DNA of 64,000 nucleotides from Terrimonas pollutisoli (GTDB lineage Bacteria; Bacteroidota; Bacteroidia; Chitinophagales; Chitinophagaceae): assembly GCF_029360765.1 (NCBI RefSeq), contig NZ_JARKNA010000004.1, positions 124,001 through 188,000 on the forward strand, read 5' to 3'. This document shows, one piece after another, positions 27,393 to 37,613 of this stretch. A program made the position numbers and the translations under genes. Numbering within the stretch: the first letter of the stretch is position 1; each line of letters starts with the position of its first letter. The notes beneath the pieces were generated by a model. It saw only the letters and a list, made by a program, of their open reading frames with translations, was not told where the DNA came from and did not search any database.

Positions 27393-28505
27393 ATGAAAAA
27401 AGCCCTTATCACCGGCATCACCGGCCAGGATGGTGCCTACCTTGCTGAATTACTATTAAGCAAGGGCTATGAAGTTCACGGGATCAAGCGTCGTACATCC
27501 CTTATCAATACCCAGCGTGTCGATCACCTTTACCAGGATCCTCATGAATCTAACCTGAAAATGGTTCTGCATTACGGTGACCTGACAGATTCTACCAATA
27601 TTATCCGTATCATTCAACAGGTGCAGCCGGATGAAATCTACAACCTGGGGGCCATGAGCCATGTACAGGTAAGTTTCGATGAACCAGAATATGTTGCTAA
27701 TACTGACGCTGCCGGAACCTTACGCATTCTCGAAGCGGTGAGAATTTTGGGATTAGCAAAAAAAACAAGGATCTACCAGGCTTCAACTTCTGAATTGTAT
27801 GGTAAAGTGCAGGCAGTTCCTCAAAATGAAACAACACCTTTTTATCCCAGGTCTCCATACGGCGTAGCTAAATTGTATGCTTATTGGATTACCGTAAACT
27901 ACCGGGAAGCTTATGGCATGTATGCGTGCAATGGAATTTTGTTTAACCATGAAAGTCCATTAAGAGGTGAAACTTTTGTAACACGTAAGATCACCCGGGG
28001 CGTGGCTGAAATAGTTTTGGGATTAAAGAAAAAACTTTGGTTGGGAAACCTGGATGCTAAGCGTGACTGGGGTCATGCCAAAGATTATGTGGAAGCTATG
28101 TGGCTTATTCTCCAGCAGGACGAGCCGGAAGATTTTGTAATTGCAACCGGGACAACGACAGCTGTAAGGGATTTTGTAAAGCTGGCTTTTGCGCATGCAG
28201 GCGTTACGGTTGATTTTGAAGGTGAGGGTGAAAATGAAAAAGGCGTTGTGAAAGAAGTTTCACTTCCGGACATTCCTTTGCGAAAAGGAGAAGTAGTGGT
28301 GGAAGTTGATAAACGTTATTTCAGGCCTACCGAAGTTGACCTGTTATTAGGTGACCCTACCAAAGCAAAACAAAAGCTGGGGTGGACGGCAAAATATACA
28401 TTGAGTGAACTGGTAAAAGAAATGGTGGAATCAGATATCGATAATTTCCGCAAGGACGTAATTCTGAAAGATTCAGGTTATAACACTTTAAGGCAATTCG
28501 AGTAA
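27393..28505 (+). CDS. gmd: GDP-mannose 4,6-dehydratase
   Basis: 370-residue extended SDR. The NAD(P) loop is [16 protein letters not shown] (about residues 6-21), the catalytic Tyr-x3-Lys is in [12 protein letters not shown] (about 155-166), the Ser/Thr partner is in [10 protein letters not shown], and [19 protein letters not shown] is the Gmd-specific segment. It converts GDP-mannose to GDP-4-keto-6-deoxymannose in the cytoplasm, the first step to GDP-L-fucose. The stop TAA overlaps the fcl ATG (TAATG), so the two are translationally coupled. The product feeds surface glycan synthesis, which fits the glycosyltransferase block downstream. Confidence 0.96.
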   Translation: MKKALITGITGQDGAYLAELLLSKGYEVHGIKRRTSLINTQRVDHLYQDPHESNLKMVLHYGDLTDSTNIIRIIQQVQPDEIYNLGAMSHVQVSFDEPEYVANTDAAGTLRILEAVRILGLAKKTRIYQASTSELYGKVQAVPQNETTPFYPRSPYGVAKLYAYWITVNYREAYGMYACNGILFNHESPLRGETFVTRKITRGVAEIVLGLKKKLWLGNLDAKRDWGHAKDYVEAMWLILQQDEPEDFVIATGTTTAVRDFVKLAFAHAGVTVDFEGEGENEKGVVKEVSLPDIPLRKGEVVVEVDKRYFRPTEVDLLLGDPTKAKQKLGWTAKYTLSELVKEMVESDIDNFRKDVILKDSGYNTLRQFE

Positions 28506-29437
28506 TGGAAAAAAATAGTAAAATCTTTGTAGCGGGTCATCGCGGGATGGTGGGTTCTGCCATAGTAAGAAAATTGCAGCAGGACGGTTTTTCCAATGTC
28601 GTTACCCGTACTTCTTCAGAGGTGGATCTCTGCAATCAGCAGGCGGTGAACGATTTTTTTGCAACCGAAAAACCTGAGTATGTTTTTCTCGCTGCGGCCA
28701 AAGTAGGTGGCATCATGGCCAACAATATTTATAGAGCTGAGTTTCTCTATAATAACCTGATGATAGAATCGAACATTATCCAGGCTTCTTATGTAAATGG
28801 TGTAAAAAAATTACTATTCCTGGGGAGCTCTTGTATTTATCCAAAATTGGCTCCGCAACCATTAGATGAAGAGTATTTGTTGACAGGTTTGCTCGAACCA
28901 ACCAATGAACCATATGCGATTGCAAAAATAGCTGGTATCAAGCTTTGCGAGGCCTACAGGGATCAGTACGGTTGCAATTTTATTTCTGCCATGCCCACTA
29001 ATTTATATGGGCAGGGCGATAATTACCACCCGCAAAACTCCCACGTTATACCAGCGTTGCTTCGCAAGTTTCACGAAGCAAAAGTCAATAAGGCCGACCA
29101 TGTTGAAATATGGGGAACGGGTACGCCATTGCGTGAATTCATGTATGTGGATGACCTGGCTGATGCGTGTTTTTTCCTGATGGAGAAGTATGACGGAAAA
29201 TTATTTATCAATGCGGGTACCGGGGAAGAAGTATCAATTAAAGAATTGGCATCAATTGTAAAAGAAGTGACAGGATACGAAGGAGAAATTAAATTTGATA
29301 CATCAAAGCCGGATGGCACTCCCCGCAAATTGATGGATAACACCCGCCTGCATGCAATGGGTTGGACGCATAAAGTTTCCCTGAAAAATGGGTTGGCAAA
29401 GGCGTATCAGCATTTTTTGAAGGAGAACAAACACTGA
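28505..29437 (+). CDS. fcl: GDP-L-fucose synthase
   Basis: 310-residue SDR epimerase/reductase that makes GDP-L-fucose from GDP-4-keto-6-deoxymannose. The cofactor loop is [16 protein letters not shown] (about residues 9-24), [14 protein letters not shown] carries the conserved Ser, and the catalytic Tyr-x3-Lys is in [14 protein letters not shown]. The [11 protein letters not shown] stretch is diagnostic of Fcl (WcaG). It shares a 1-nt overlap with gmd and ends in a strong terminator, so gmd-fcl is a two-gene operon. Confidence 0.96.
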   Translation: MEKNSKIFVAGHRGMVGSAIVRKLQQDGFSNVVTRTSSEVDLCNQQAVNDFFATEKPEYVFLAAAKVGGIMANNIYRAEFLYNNLMIESNIIQASYVNGVKKLLFLGSSCIYPKLAPQPLDEEYLLTGLLEPTNEPYAIAKIAGIKLCEAYRDQYGCNFISAMPTNLYGQGDNYHPQNSHVIPALLRKFHEAKVNKADHVEIWGTGTPLREFMYVDDLADACFFLMEKYDGKLFINAGTGEEVSIKELASIVKEVTGYEGEIKFDTSKPDGTPRKLMDNTRLHAMGWTHKVSLKNGLAKAYQHFLKENKH

Positions 29438-29462
29438 TATAATTTTTTTATCATATTTCTAT

Positions 29463-29498
29463 CAAAAACTTCCATTTCATTTGGAAGTTTTTGTTTTT
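29463..29498 (+). terminator. Terminator of gmd-fcl
   Basis: Perfect 12-bp stem CAAAAACTTCCA (29463-29474) / TGGAAGTTTTTG (29482-29493), 7-nt loop, followed by TTTTT. Confidence 0.9.
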
Positions 29499-29607
29499 AG
29501 AAAATGTTGATGTGAAATTTGAGTTCCTGCTGTACTATTAGATTATAAAGATTTAGGCTATTTTAGCGTTTTACCACATTTCCACCTTATTCTTAGCCAT
29601 CCGTTAT

Positions 29608-32600
29608 ATGAACCAAAACGTACTGAGAAAGCAATTCTTTCTTTGTTTATTTTTTCTGAATATTATACTTTCCCAAAGGGCATTGTCACAGTCTTGTGAC
29701 AATGCCCTTTCGTTGCCTTCGCAAGGAGCAAAAGTTACTGTCGGAGATGTCGACGTGGCCGGAAATCAACTGACTGTTGAGGCAATGTTTAACCGGACGG
29801 CTGCCTTAAATAATGGCCTTTACTATGGGCACCTGGTTTCAAAACATACAGATCAAACGAATGTAAACTATGCACTGTTACCGAACGGATGTGAAATAAC
29901 CACGAGTACCAGCGGATATAAAGCGATATTTCAAACCTGTGTTCCGGAGTTGAACAAAACCTATCATGTGGCGATGGTATATGACGGTACGACCTTAAAG
30001 TTTTATAGAAATGGTTTTTTAATGAGTCAGGTCGCCTGTACAGGAAATATAGTAAACAATGACCTGTTAACCACAATCGCCCAACTTGCTGGTAACACTG
30101 ACCCTGCTAATAATCAATTCCTGGGTTATACAAACGAGGTTAGGATATGGAAAGTTGCAAGATCGCAGTCGCAGATACAGGCATATATGGATAAGGCATT
30201 GCCAAACCCAACTACTCAAACAGGGCTTGTCGCCTACTATAGTTTTAATGATCTTGCCAACAAGCAAGGAAATGTAGCTTTCAATGGAACGATAGGTGGT
30301 GGGGCAATCAGCGGAGTTTCTAATCCAGCTTGTTCCCTTACTCCATCTTCTTGTAATACGGTTACAAATGTACAGGCAGGATTTACTATGCCTGATACGG
30401 TTTGTGTCAATACACCTGTGAATATTTCGAATATATCGTTGAATGCTACGAGTAGTTACTGGAATTTTTGCGCTGCAGATCCTAATGTGATTCCATCTGC
30501 TGTTAACCTTGGCAATCCTGGTGGAAGCTTATCATTACCGGTTTTCTCTGATGTAGTAAATGATAACGGTAACTATTATGTGTTCGTATCGAATAACTGG
30601 CCAGGAGGATTGGTGAGATTGGATTTTGGAAATTCATTACTCAATAATCCGACGGTTGTAAACCTTGGAAACGTCGGGGGTGTTATACCCGGCACTATTG
30701 AAGGGATTCAGGTTGTAAGAAATGAAGGCAGATGGTATGCGATTATGGTTGGAGGTGATGCCAACGGGGGTATTCCATCGAGAATAATAAAAATTGATTT
30801 CGGACCTAACATTACAAACATCAATCCTGTGGGAACTAATTGGGGTAACATAGGCAACCTTGCTTACCCGGTTGACCTTCATATATTCCAGGAAAATGGG
30901 ATTTGGTATGGATTTACAGTGAACGCTCAAAATAATACTATAACGAGATTCAATTTTTCTAATAGTTTCAACAACATACCAACCGGAGTGAATTTAGGAA
31001 ATCTGGGAGGACTTAATTATCCAACCGGTATCAATGCGGTGAAAGATAATGGTAACTGGTACGTATTTATTACGAATGACGTAGACAATTCTTTTCTTGT
31101 TCGTCTCAACTTTGGTAATTCCTTATTGAATGCACCTACTGCTGTGAACTTGGGTAACCCGGGAAATGTTTTGCATAAGACACGGGATATTTATATCCTG
31201 AAGGCCTGTGATGAAATAACAGCTTTAGCAGTTAATGGAGATGGATACAGTGATCTGGTTAAACTTGATTTTAATAATAATATTACTTCTGTTCCTGCAG
31301 GGATTACCTTAGGTAATACCGGCAATATGAATTTTCCGCATTCGATTTCTGAATTATTTAGAGTGGGGAATGATCTGTACAGTTTTATCACAAACGTAAA
31401 TAATAATACCATTACAAGGATTCGTTTCCAGGGATGTACAAACAGCAGCATACCAAACTCTTCTTTACAAAATCCTCCGCCGGTTACTTATTCTACTCCT
31501 GGTACATACAATATAAATCTCACAATAGATGAAGGATTGCCCACTCAAGCGTCCTTATGTAAACAGGTTGTAGTTAAGGATTGTGAGATAGTAGTTGGCC
31601 CTCTCCCAACTTCGGGATGTGGCGGATTTCAATTTGCTCTTGGTGGAAACGCATATGACAGGGCTTATGACGTAGCGGCAACAACCAATAATGAGTTTTT
31701 TGTTGCAGGAGTTAGTAAAAGTTTTTCTACCAGCGATGATATCCTGGTTTCCCGGCTTACTGCGGCCGGATCAGTGATATGGTCTAAAACTTTTGGCAAT
31801 AATAACACAGAGTTGCTTAGAAAAATTACACCTACTGCAGATGGGGGCCTGCTGATTGTTGGTCAAACAAAATCATTTAGCAATTCGAAGGGTGACATTT
31901 TATGCATGAAGATCAATAGCACAGGAACGCTGGTATGGTCAAAAATCCTGGGTGTAGGTTCAGTTAATGGCGATTTGGGAATGGATATCATTGAAACAAG
32001 CGATGGTGGTTATGCTGTTTCGGGAATTTTGAATGTGGAAGGAACAGTAGCAGACGCAGTAGTTATAAAGCTGGATAACGCCGCCAATGTGATTTGGAGT
32101 AAAAGATTTGACAGGGGTGACGGCGATAATGGGGTTGGGCTATTTCAAAAAGGAGATACCCTTATTGTAAGCATCGATCTTCAAAATACGATATACAATT
32201 ATGAAACTTTAATGATGAAATTAAAATTGGTCGATGGGACTTTCATTATGGCAAAAAAGTTGACTCCTGCGACCAGGGGATTATATAATCCATATATTCA
32301 CAAAGACCCCTTACAACCTGGCTATATTGTTTCGCTCCATACAATTGATAATAGCAGTTATACAAAAATGAATCACACCATCCTCAACCTGGATGAGGAT
32401 TTCAATATCAGGAAAAGCCGGCTTATTTCTATTGACCCTCCTACCAACGATTTTTATACCGGAATGGCTGTTTTACCAGACGGTAGCTTTATAGGCACCT
32501 CAACGAATCAAACAAATGGAGATGGATGCATCTATCGTATTAACGATGATAATTCAGGAGTTTTTGTAAAAAAATTTAATGCAGCAGCTGCAAGGCGTCT

Positions 32601-35600
32601 TTACCGGGTGGCTGTGTCGGGCCAGCAATTAATGGCAGTGGGTGGAGCAATAGACAATGGGCAGGAAGATTTCTTTATCACAAGCTTCGATATCACTGGA
32701 GCCCTGGGTGCTGTGTGTGACGTCGAGGATATTGCATTAAAAATTCAGCAACCGGTTTTTACAGTTTCACCGTTTACATGGCCTACTATTAGTGATGTAA
32801 GTTTCCCGGCTTCATCCGCTGTACTAAACGCAGTGAATGCACCTCTTCAAAATAAAGATCTGTGTCCTGTGTCAAGACCTGATTTTTCTATTAAAAGGGA
32901 TCCTTGTAACCCAAAAACAATTCAAATTGAAACGAATCTTACAAATATTCAGAACTATGAATGGGATTTCGGAGATGGTCAAACAAATGTCGGCAACCCG
33001 AACCCGGTTGTTACGTATACCGATTTTGATACGTATATAATTAAACTAAAAACTCAGAATATAGCAGGATGTGCCGACAGCACTGAAAAACAAATTTCTG
33101 TAAATGTTATCAATGACAGTCTTATTATAACGAACGACACAACTATTTGCTACGGTACTACCAAGCAACTGGTCACTGCTTCCGCATTAAGTTTTTGCTG
33201 GTCTCCCATTACTTACCTTGATAATCCCAACTCACCCAATCCTGTCACATCAGCTACACAAGACATTACTTATTTTTTCACTGCAGAAGTAACGGGTGCT
33301 AATCTTATTACAAATGGAAATTTTTCACAGGGAAATACGGGATTTACTTCAGGATATAATTTTGCCAGCTCCAATACAACAGAGGGGCAGTATTTTGTCG
33401 GGAGTAATCCTCAAAGCTGGAATAGCAGCCTGAGTGCCTGCAAAGATCATACAGCCGGCAATGGAAACATGATGCTGGTAAATGGATCCCCTACGGTAGA
33501 TGTAAATGTATGGAAGCAAACAGTGAATGTAACTCCCAATACAAACTATGCATTTTCAACCTGGATACAAGCTTTGTGGCCACCCAATCCTGCCCAATTA
33601 CAATTTTCTATTAACGGAAAAGACGCAGGTTCGCTGATAACGGCCAGCCTCCCTACCTGTACATGGACTCAATTCCATACCACATGGAATTCGGGAAATA
33701 ATACAACAGCAGTTATTTCAATCGTAAATAAAAACACCCAGGTGCAGGGCAATGATTTTGCATTGGATGATATTTCTTTTGCACCGGTATTTATAAAAAG
33801 AGATTCTGTAAAAATAAAAGTGGAGAAGCCTTTTGTCCAGGCAAATGTTGACACCTCCATCTGTACAGGAAAATCAGCTCAATTGAATGCAACAGGTGCG
33901 GAAAATTATGTATGGTCTCCCGCTACAGGTTTATCGGCTCCCGCTATTGCAAACCCTGTTGCATCGCCGGCAGTTTCAACAGCATATATTGTTACCGGCA
34001 CTACCGTCAACGGATGTTCGGCAAAGGATACTGTCCATGTCAATATTTATGCAAAACCGGCTATTGCAGTTTCTGATGATACATTGATCTGTAAAAACGC
34101 ATTGGCCCAACTGTCTGTAACAGGCGGAGCCAGTTATAGCTGGTCTCCGGCAGCTACATTAAATGATCCGCTTGTTGCAAGCCCGGTAGCTTCTCCTCTT
34201 GTCAATACGAAGTATTATGTTACTATCACTGATGCAAATACCTGTGAGCACCTGGATTCTGTACAAGTATCTCTAAGGCCTGATGCGGTTTTCACTATCA
34301 ATAGCCCGCAACCGGTATGCCGTTTCGATTCTGCACAATTGATTGCTTCGGGTGGGGATATTTATAGCTGGCAACCCGCAAATGGATTGAGCAATACCAG
34401 TATCTCCAATCCAACGGCTTCTCCTGCTGTAACTACCGACTATACTGTCACTATAACGGAAAATACCTGCCACCAATCGGAGGCCTTGTCGGCAAGGATT
34501 ACTGTTAAGCCCTTGCCAATAGTAAATGCTGCTAAGGCGAATGATATTGATTGTAGAAATGACCGCAGCCAACTGAACGCAACAGGGGCCGATCAATATG
34601 TATGGGCTCCCGCAGCCACTTTAAACAATCCGGGCGTCGCTAACCCCGTCGCTAAACCTGCGGTTTCAACAGAGTATATTGTTACAGGCACTGAAGACGG
34701 CTGTTCGGCAAATGATACCGTTGTTGTCCAGGTATATACTAAGCCGGCTATTATTATTTCCAGTGACACAATGATCTGCAAAAATGCCCGGGCCCAATTA
34801 TTTGTAACAGGAGGAAACAGCTATAGTTGGTCACCTGCAGCTACCTTAAGTGATCAATTTATCGCAAACCCGGTAGCTTCTCCGCTTGTCAATACAAAAT
34901 ATTACGTAACTATTAAGGATGCCAATAGCTGTGAGTATCTCGATTCTGTGAGTGTGTCTGTAAGGCCTGATCCAGCTTTTTCAATCAATGCTCCCGGAAA
35001 AGTTTGTCTTTTCGATTCTGTGCAGTTAAATGCCGCTGGCGGGGATATTTATGCCTGGCAGCCCGCTGAAGGATTGGATAATATCGCTTCCAATCCATGG
35101 GTTTCTCCTGCTGTTACTGCCGATTATAAGGTCACGATAACGGAAACAACCTGTAATCAGTCTGCCACATTATCAACCCGGCTAACGGTGATGCCTTTAC
35201 CAACAGTAAATGCCGTGAAGTCTAATGATATTGATTGCAGCAATGATCGTAGCCAACTTAATGTTACGGGGGCTGCCCAATATGAATGGACTCCCGCACC
35301 AACTTTAAATAATCCGGGAATAGCTAACCCCGTAGCCACACCTGCAACAACAACTGCGTATGTCGTAAAAGGGACGGATACGGAAGGTTGCACAGGATAT
35401 GATACGATTACTGTAAAAGTTGATAATGTAAATAAAGGCGGCTACCTGATGCCCAATGCTTTTACGCCTAACAACGACGGGCTAAACGATTGTTATGGCG
35501 TAAAATACTGGGGTGTGATTGAAAAATTTGAGTTTAGCATTTACAACCGTTGGGGAGAACGGATATTCACCACCAAAAATCCGGGTCAATGTTGGGATGG

Positions 35601-35712
35601 TACTTACAAAGGTGTTGAGCAGGATGGAGGAGTGTATGTATACATGATAAAGGCTAAAACGATATGCGAGGCCGAAGTTTTTAGAAAGGGGACATTTACA
35701 CTGATTAGATAG
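29608..35712 (+). CDS. 2034-residue secreted multidomain surface protein, T9SS type B
   Basis: Order of parts: signal peptide (~1-27), LamG/concanavalin-like domain (~35-245), a repetitive propeller-like region with recurring VNLGNPGG / VRLDFGNSLLN units (~290-640), a second propeller-like region (~670-1085, DGGLLIVGQTKS, SDGGYAVSG), a PKD domain with YEWDFGDGQT (~1100-1175), a carbohydrate-binding-like domain starting NLITNGNFSQGNTGF (~1230-1395), a run of seven Ig-like modules in a higher-order repeat (~1410-1940), and the gliding-motility/type B C-terminal domain (FTPNNDGLNDCYGV ... FEFSIYNRWGE, ~1945-2034). This is expected to be exported by T9SS and held at the cell surface or released; adhesion or glycan binding is inferred. 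It stands alone between the gmd-fcl terminator and a convergent methyltransferase gene. Confidence 0.9.
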   Translation: MNQNVLRKQFFLCLFFLNIILSQRALSQSCDNALSLPSQGAKVTVGDVDVAGNQLTVEAMFNRTAALNNGLYYGHLVSKHTDQTNVNYALLPNGCEITTSTSGYKAIFQTCVPELNKTYHVAMVYDGTTLKFYRNGFLMSQVACTGNIVNNDLLTTIAQLAGNTDPANNQFLGYTNEVRIWKVARSQSQIQAYMDKALPNPTTQTGLVAYYSFNDLANKQGNVAFNGTIGGGAISGVSNPACSLTPSSCNTVTNVQAGFTMPDTVCVNTPVNISNISLNATSSYWNFCAADPNVIPSAVNLGNPGGSLSLPVFSDVVNDNGNYYVFVSNNWPGGLVRLDFGNSLLNNPTVVNLGNVGGVIPGTIEGIQVVRNEGRWYAIMVGGDANGGIPSRIIKIDFGPNITNINPVGTNWGNIGNLAYPVDLHIFQENGIWYGFTVNAQNNTITRFNFSNSFNNIPTGVNLGNLGGLNYPTGINAVKDNGNWYVFITNDVDNSFLVRLNFGNSLLNAPTAVNLGNPGNVLHKTRDIYILKACDEITALAVNGDGYSDLVKLDFNNNITSVPAGITLGNTGNMNFPHSISELFRVGNDLYSFITNVNNNTITRIRFQGCTNSSIPNSSLQNPPPVTYSTPGTYNINLTIDEGLPTQASLCKQVVVKDCEIVVGPLPTSGCGGFQFALGGNAYDRAYDVAATTNNEFFVAGVSKSFSTSDDILVSRLTAAGSVIWSKTFGNNNTELLRKITPTADGGLLIVGQTKSFSNSKGDILCMKINSTGTLVWSKILGVGSVNGDLGMDIIETSDGGYAVSGILNVEGTVADAVVIKLDNAANVIWSKRFDRGDGDNGVGLFQKGDTLIVSIDLQNTIYNYETLMMKLKLVDGTFIMAKKLTPATRGLYNPYIHKDPLQPGYIVSLHTIDNSSYTKMNHTILNLDEDFNIRKSRLISIDPPTNDFYTGMAVLPDGSFIGTSTNQTNGDGCIYRINDDNSGVFVKKFNAAAARRLYRVAVSGQQLMAVGGAIDNGQEDFFITSFDITGALGAVCDVEDIALKIQQPVFTVSPFTWPTISDVSFPASSAVLNAVNAPLQNKDLCPVSRPDFSIKRDPCNPKTIQIETNLTNIQNYEWDFGDGQTNVGNPNPVVTYTDFDTYIIKLKTQNIAGCADSTEKQISVNVINDSLIITNDTTICYGTTKQLVTASALSFCWSPITYLDNPNSPNPVTSATQDITYFFTAEVTGANLITNGNFSQGNTGFTSGYNFASSNTTEGQYFVGSNPQSWNSSLSACKDHTAGNGNMMLVNGSPTVDVNVWKQTVNVTPNTNYAFSTWIQALWPPNPAQLQFSINGKDAGSLITASLPTCTWTQFHTTWNSGNNTTAVISIVNKNTQVQGNDFALDDISFAPVFIKRDSVKIKVEKPFVQANVDTSICTGKSAQLNATGAENYVWSPATGLSAPAIANPVASPAVSTAYIVTGTTVNGCSAKDTVHVNIYAKPAIAVSDDTLICKNALAQLSVTGGASYSWSPAATLNDPLVASPVASPLVNTKYYVTITDANTCEHLDSVQVSLRPDAVFTINSPQPVCRFDSAQLIASGGDIYSWQPANGLSNTSISNPTASPAVTTDYTVTITENTCHQSEALSARITVKPLPIVNAAKANDIDCRNDRSQLNATGADQYVWAPAATLNNPGVANPVAKPAVSTEYIVTGTEDGCSANDTVVVQVYTKPAIIISSDTMICKNARAQLFVTGGNSYSWSPAATLSDQFIANPVASPLVNTKYYVTIKDANSCEYLDSVSVSVRPDPAFSINAPGKVCLFDSVQLNAAGGDIYAWQPAEGLDNIASNPWVSPAVTADYKVTITETTCNQSATLSTRLTVMPLPTVNAVKSNDIDCSNDRSQLNVTGAAQYEWTPAPTLNNPGIANPVATPATTTAYVVKGTDTEGCTGYDTITVKVDNVNKGGYLMPNAFTPNNDGLNDCYGVKYWGVIEKFEFSIYNRWGERIFTTKNPGQCWDGTYKGVEQDGGVYVYMIKAKTICEAEVFRKGTFTLIR
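29675..29710 (+). repeat. Perfect 16-bp inverted repeat inside the signal-peptide region
   Basis: AAAGGGCATTGTCACA (29675-29690), loop GTCT, then the exact reverse complement (29695-29710). It covers codons ~23-35 of the 2034-residue gene, just at the signal cleavage site, where a stable mRNA hairpin could slow early translation. Confidence 0.9.
33850..35420 (+). repeat. Higher-order ~690-bp tandem repeat (about 2.3 copies) of Ig-like modules
   Basis: Three module types alternate A-B-C-A-B-C-A. A modules contain SQLNATGA/VWSPA (starting near 33860, 34550, 35233); B modules contain LICKNA-AQL/SYSWSPAATL (near 34085, 34770); C modules contain FDS-QL/GGDIYSWQPA (near 34320, 35000). The A-to-A distances are about 690 and 683 bases, showing a whole A-B-C block was duplicated, followed by divergence. 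Confidence 0.85.
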
Positions 35713-35842
35713 TAAAATGATAACTCCATGATTGCCACCGGAAGCAAAAATCTATATTAAACCCAAAATATATCGGTAAACGAAACGTAAATATTCTAAA
35801 TGGGTTCAACGATGAGACTTAGATGGCTGTCGCGGTAAACCT

Positions 35843-36574
35843 TCATAGAATCCGTCGAACGAATTCCTGTTTGATAAAGATAGCATCTGCAAAAAGTGGA
35901 ATGCCCGAGGTTCTTGAATGTTCCTGTTCGGCAAAGCCCATAAATTTGAACCCGTTGTTTGTAAAATGTTTGTAAATGTCATCAAAGAGCCATTGACTTT
36001 CATAGAAAGGCTCAAAAATAGTTTCAATAATAAGAGCGGAAGCTGCTGCAAAGGTTTTCTCACCTCCTGCTATTACTTTTTCTTCGTAACCTTGAACATC
36101 CAGTTTTATCAGCAAGTTATTTTTTAGATTATAATCGAGAAGAACATTATCAAGTCGTTTTAATGCGACGGTTTCTTTTCCAACAAAGACCGCTTCAGGA
36201 AAAGATGTCTTATGAAGCTCCTTCATCTCTAAAAAAGATGAACTGGCCAGGTTGTTACTAATGTTGATTTCCGTGCTCCCTTCCTCATTGCTCAGGGCAA
36301 TATTGAATGCCGTAACGTCAGCATTAGCGGCTATAATCTTGTTGAAACAGGAGGGGATAGGTTCAAACGCAAATATTTTTGCCCCCGGGAGAACCTTTTT
36401 TATCCTTTTTATGAATTGCCCTTCGTTGGCGCCAATATCAATAACAGTTTGAATGTTCAATTTTTCAAGCCAGTTTGGTCCCGTTGATGGCGGAATTAAA
36501 TTGTCTATAGGTGAAATGGTATAGCCTAGCGCATGAAGTAATTTACTTATCGGCCGGCTGATTATTTTAAGCAT
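35843..36574 (-). CDS. FkbM-family SAM-dependent methyltransferase
   Basis: 243 residues. TVIDIGANEGQFIKRI (about residues 43-58) is the FkbM motif I (DIGAN-G), KIFAFEPIPSCFNKI follows with the acidic motif II, and LLIKLDVQGYEEKVIAGG (about 154-171) is the diagnostic FkbM C-terminal signature. The family O-methylates sugars or polyketides; here sugars are likely because glycosyltransferases surround it. It is divergent from the second FkbM gene at 36624 (49-base gap), so the pair may share a control region. Confidence 0.85.
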   Translation of the reverse strand: MLKIISRPISKLLHALGYTISPIDNLIPPSTGPNWLEKLNIQTVIDIGANEGQFIKRIKKVLPGAKIFAFEPIPSCFNKIIAANADVTAFNIALSNEEGSTEINISNNLASSSFLEMKELHKTSFPEAVFVGKETVALKRLDNVLLDYNLKNNLLIKLDVQGYEEKVIAGGEKTFAAASALIIETIFEPFYESQWLFDDIYKHFTNNGFKFMGFAEQEHSRTSGIPLFADAIFIKQEFVRRIL

Positions 36575-36623
36575 ATATCTTTACCTTGCTTTCTTACAGC
36601 GACGAAGATAATATTAAAAAAAC

Positions 36624-37604
36624 ATGAAAAAGTTTTTAAAACCGCTTACTTCCTGGTGGCGCTTAAGCAAAAGAATCGGGAATAAGAGATTGGCTTATCA
36701 ATTATTGCCGGAAGTATACACACCTCTTTTGACATCCGAAACAACTGAGAATGATAATGCAATAATATTTGAGAAATATGCCAAGCGATTTACAAAAAAG
36801 CAGCTCGCATTGTTTGGTAACCACGGGGAGTTGCTGATAAAATTTATTAAAGCACCTGGAATATCGTTTATCGAAGCAAATGATAAAAGGGAAACGGTGG
36901 TTATCGGGAATAGTGAAAAAAAAGTACAGCTGTTTGTGAATGATTATGATAATCTGAGAGTCGTCGAAGAAATATTTATTGACAGGCTATACGATGTAAT
37001 GATGCCGGGAGAATATGTAGTTTGTGATGTTGGGATGAACGTGGCCGCTGCCAGCCTGTATTTTGCCGGTATGAGTAATATCAGCAAGGTGTATGGATTC
37101 GAGCCGTTTAAAGATACTTTTGACATGGCTAGGGAAAACATCAATTTAAATGCAGAGCTTTCGCCGAAACTGGAAGTTCATAATTATGGATTGGGTAAAA
37201 AAGATGAGTCGCTTCTGGTGCCTTGCCCTACCGGAGGGGCTTTGGGTGGAAGTACCACTGCTTCTTTTATAGAAAAAACACCAGGTGCAGATAAAGAAAA
37301 ATTAGTGATGGTTGAAATAAAGGATATTGCAGCTATAGTTGATCAGATTAAAAACAGCCATCCGGAGGCGGGAATTATCATGAAACTGGATTGTGAAGGT
37401 GCGGAATATGAAATAATGGAAAGGTTGGATGAAACAGGGTTGGTGAAAAAGGTTGACATTTTTATGATTGAATACCATTTTAAAGGGAAAAGACCCTTAC
37501 AGGATATTTTATCGGCTAATCGTTTCCTGGTATTGTCACCCGGCGACGATTCACTAAATGAATACGGAATGTTATATGCGATAAATCCAAAAGTTCAGCA
37601 GTAG
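36624..37604 (+). CDS. FkbM-family methyltransferase, longer form
   Basis: 326 residues. An N-terminal ~120-residue extension precedes the Rossmann core; motif I is VVCDVGMNVAAASLYFA (about residues 132-148), followed by KVYGFEPFKDTFDMARENI and the family signature IIMKLDCEGAEYEIMERL (about 252-269). The target is unknown; sugar O-methylation is inferred from context. The next gene starts 10 bases after its stop, and the third gene overlaps the second, so 36624-39439 is a likely three-gene transcription unit for glycan modification. Confidence 0.85.
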   Translation: MKKFLKPLTSWWRLSKRIGNKRLAYQLLPEVYTPLLTSETTENDNAIIFEKYAKRFTKKQLALFGNHGELLIKFIKAPGISFIEANDKRETVVIGNSEKKVQLFVNDYDNLRVVEEIFIDRLYDVMMPGEYVVCDVGMNVAAASLYFAGMSNISKVYGFEPFKDTFDMARENINLNAELSPKLEVHNYGLGKKDESLLVPCPTGGALGGSTTASFIEKTPGADKEKLVMVEIKDIAAIVDQIKNSHPEAGIIMKLDCEGAEYEIMERLDETGLVKKVDIFMIEYHFKGKRPLQDILSANRFLVLSPGDDSLNEYGMLYAINPKVQQ

Positions 37605-37613
37605 AGGACAACT

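Noticed and set aside
33850..35420. Regularly spaced repeats, considered as a CRISPR-like array.
   Set aside because: The repeats are ~690 bases, diverged and in frame within a surface-protein gene; there is no short repeat-spacer structure anywhere in the window and no cas gene.
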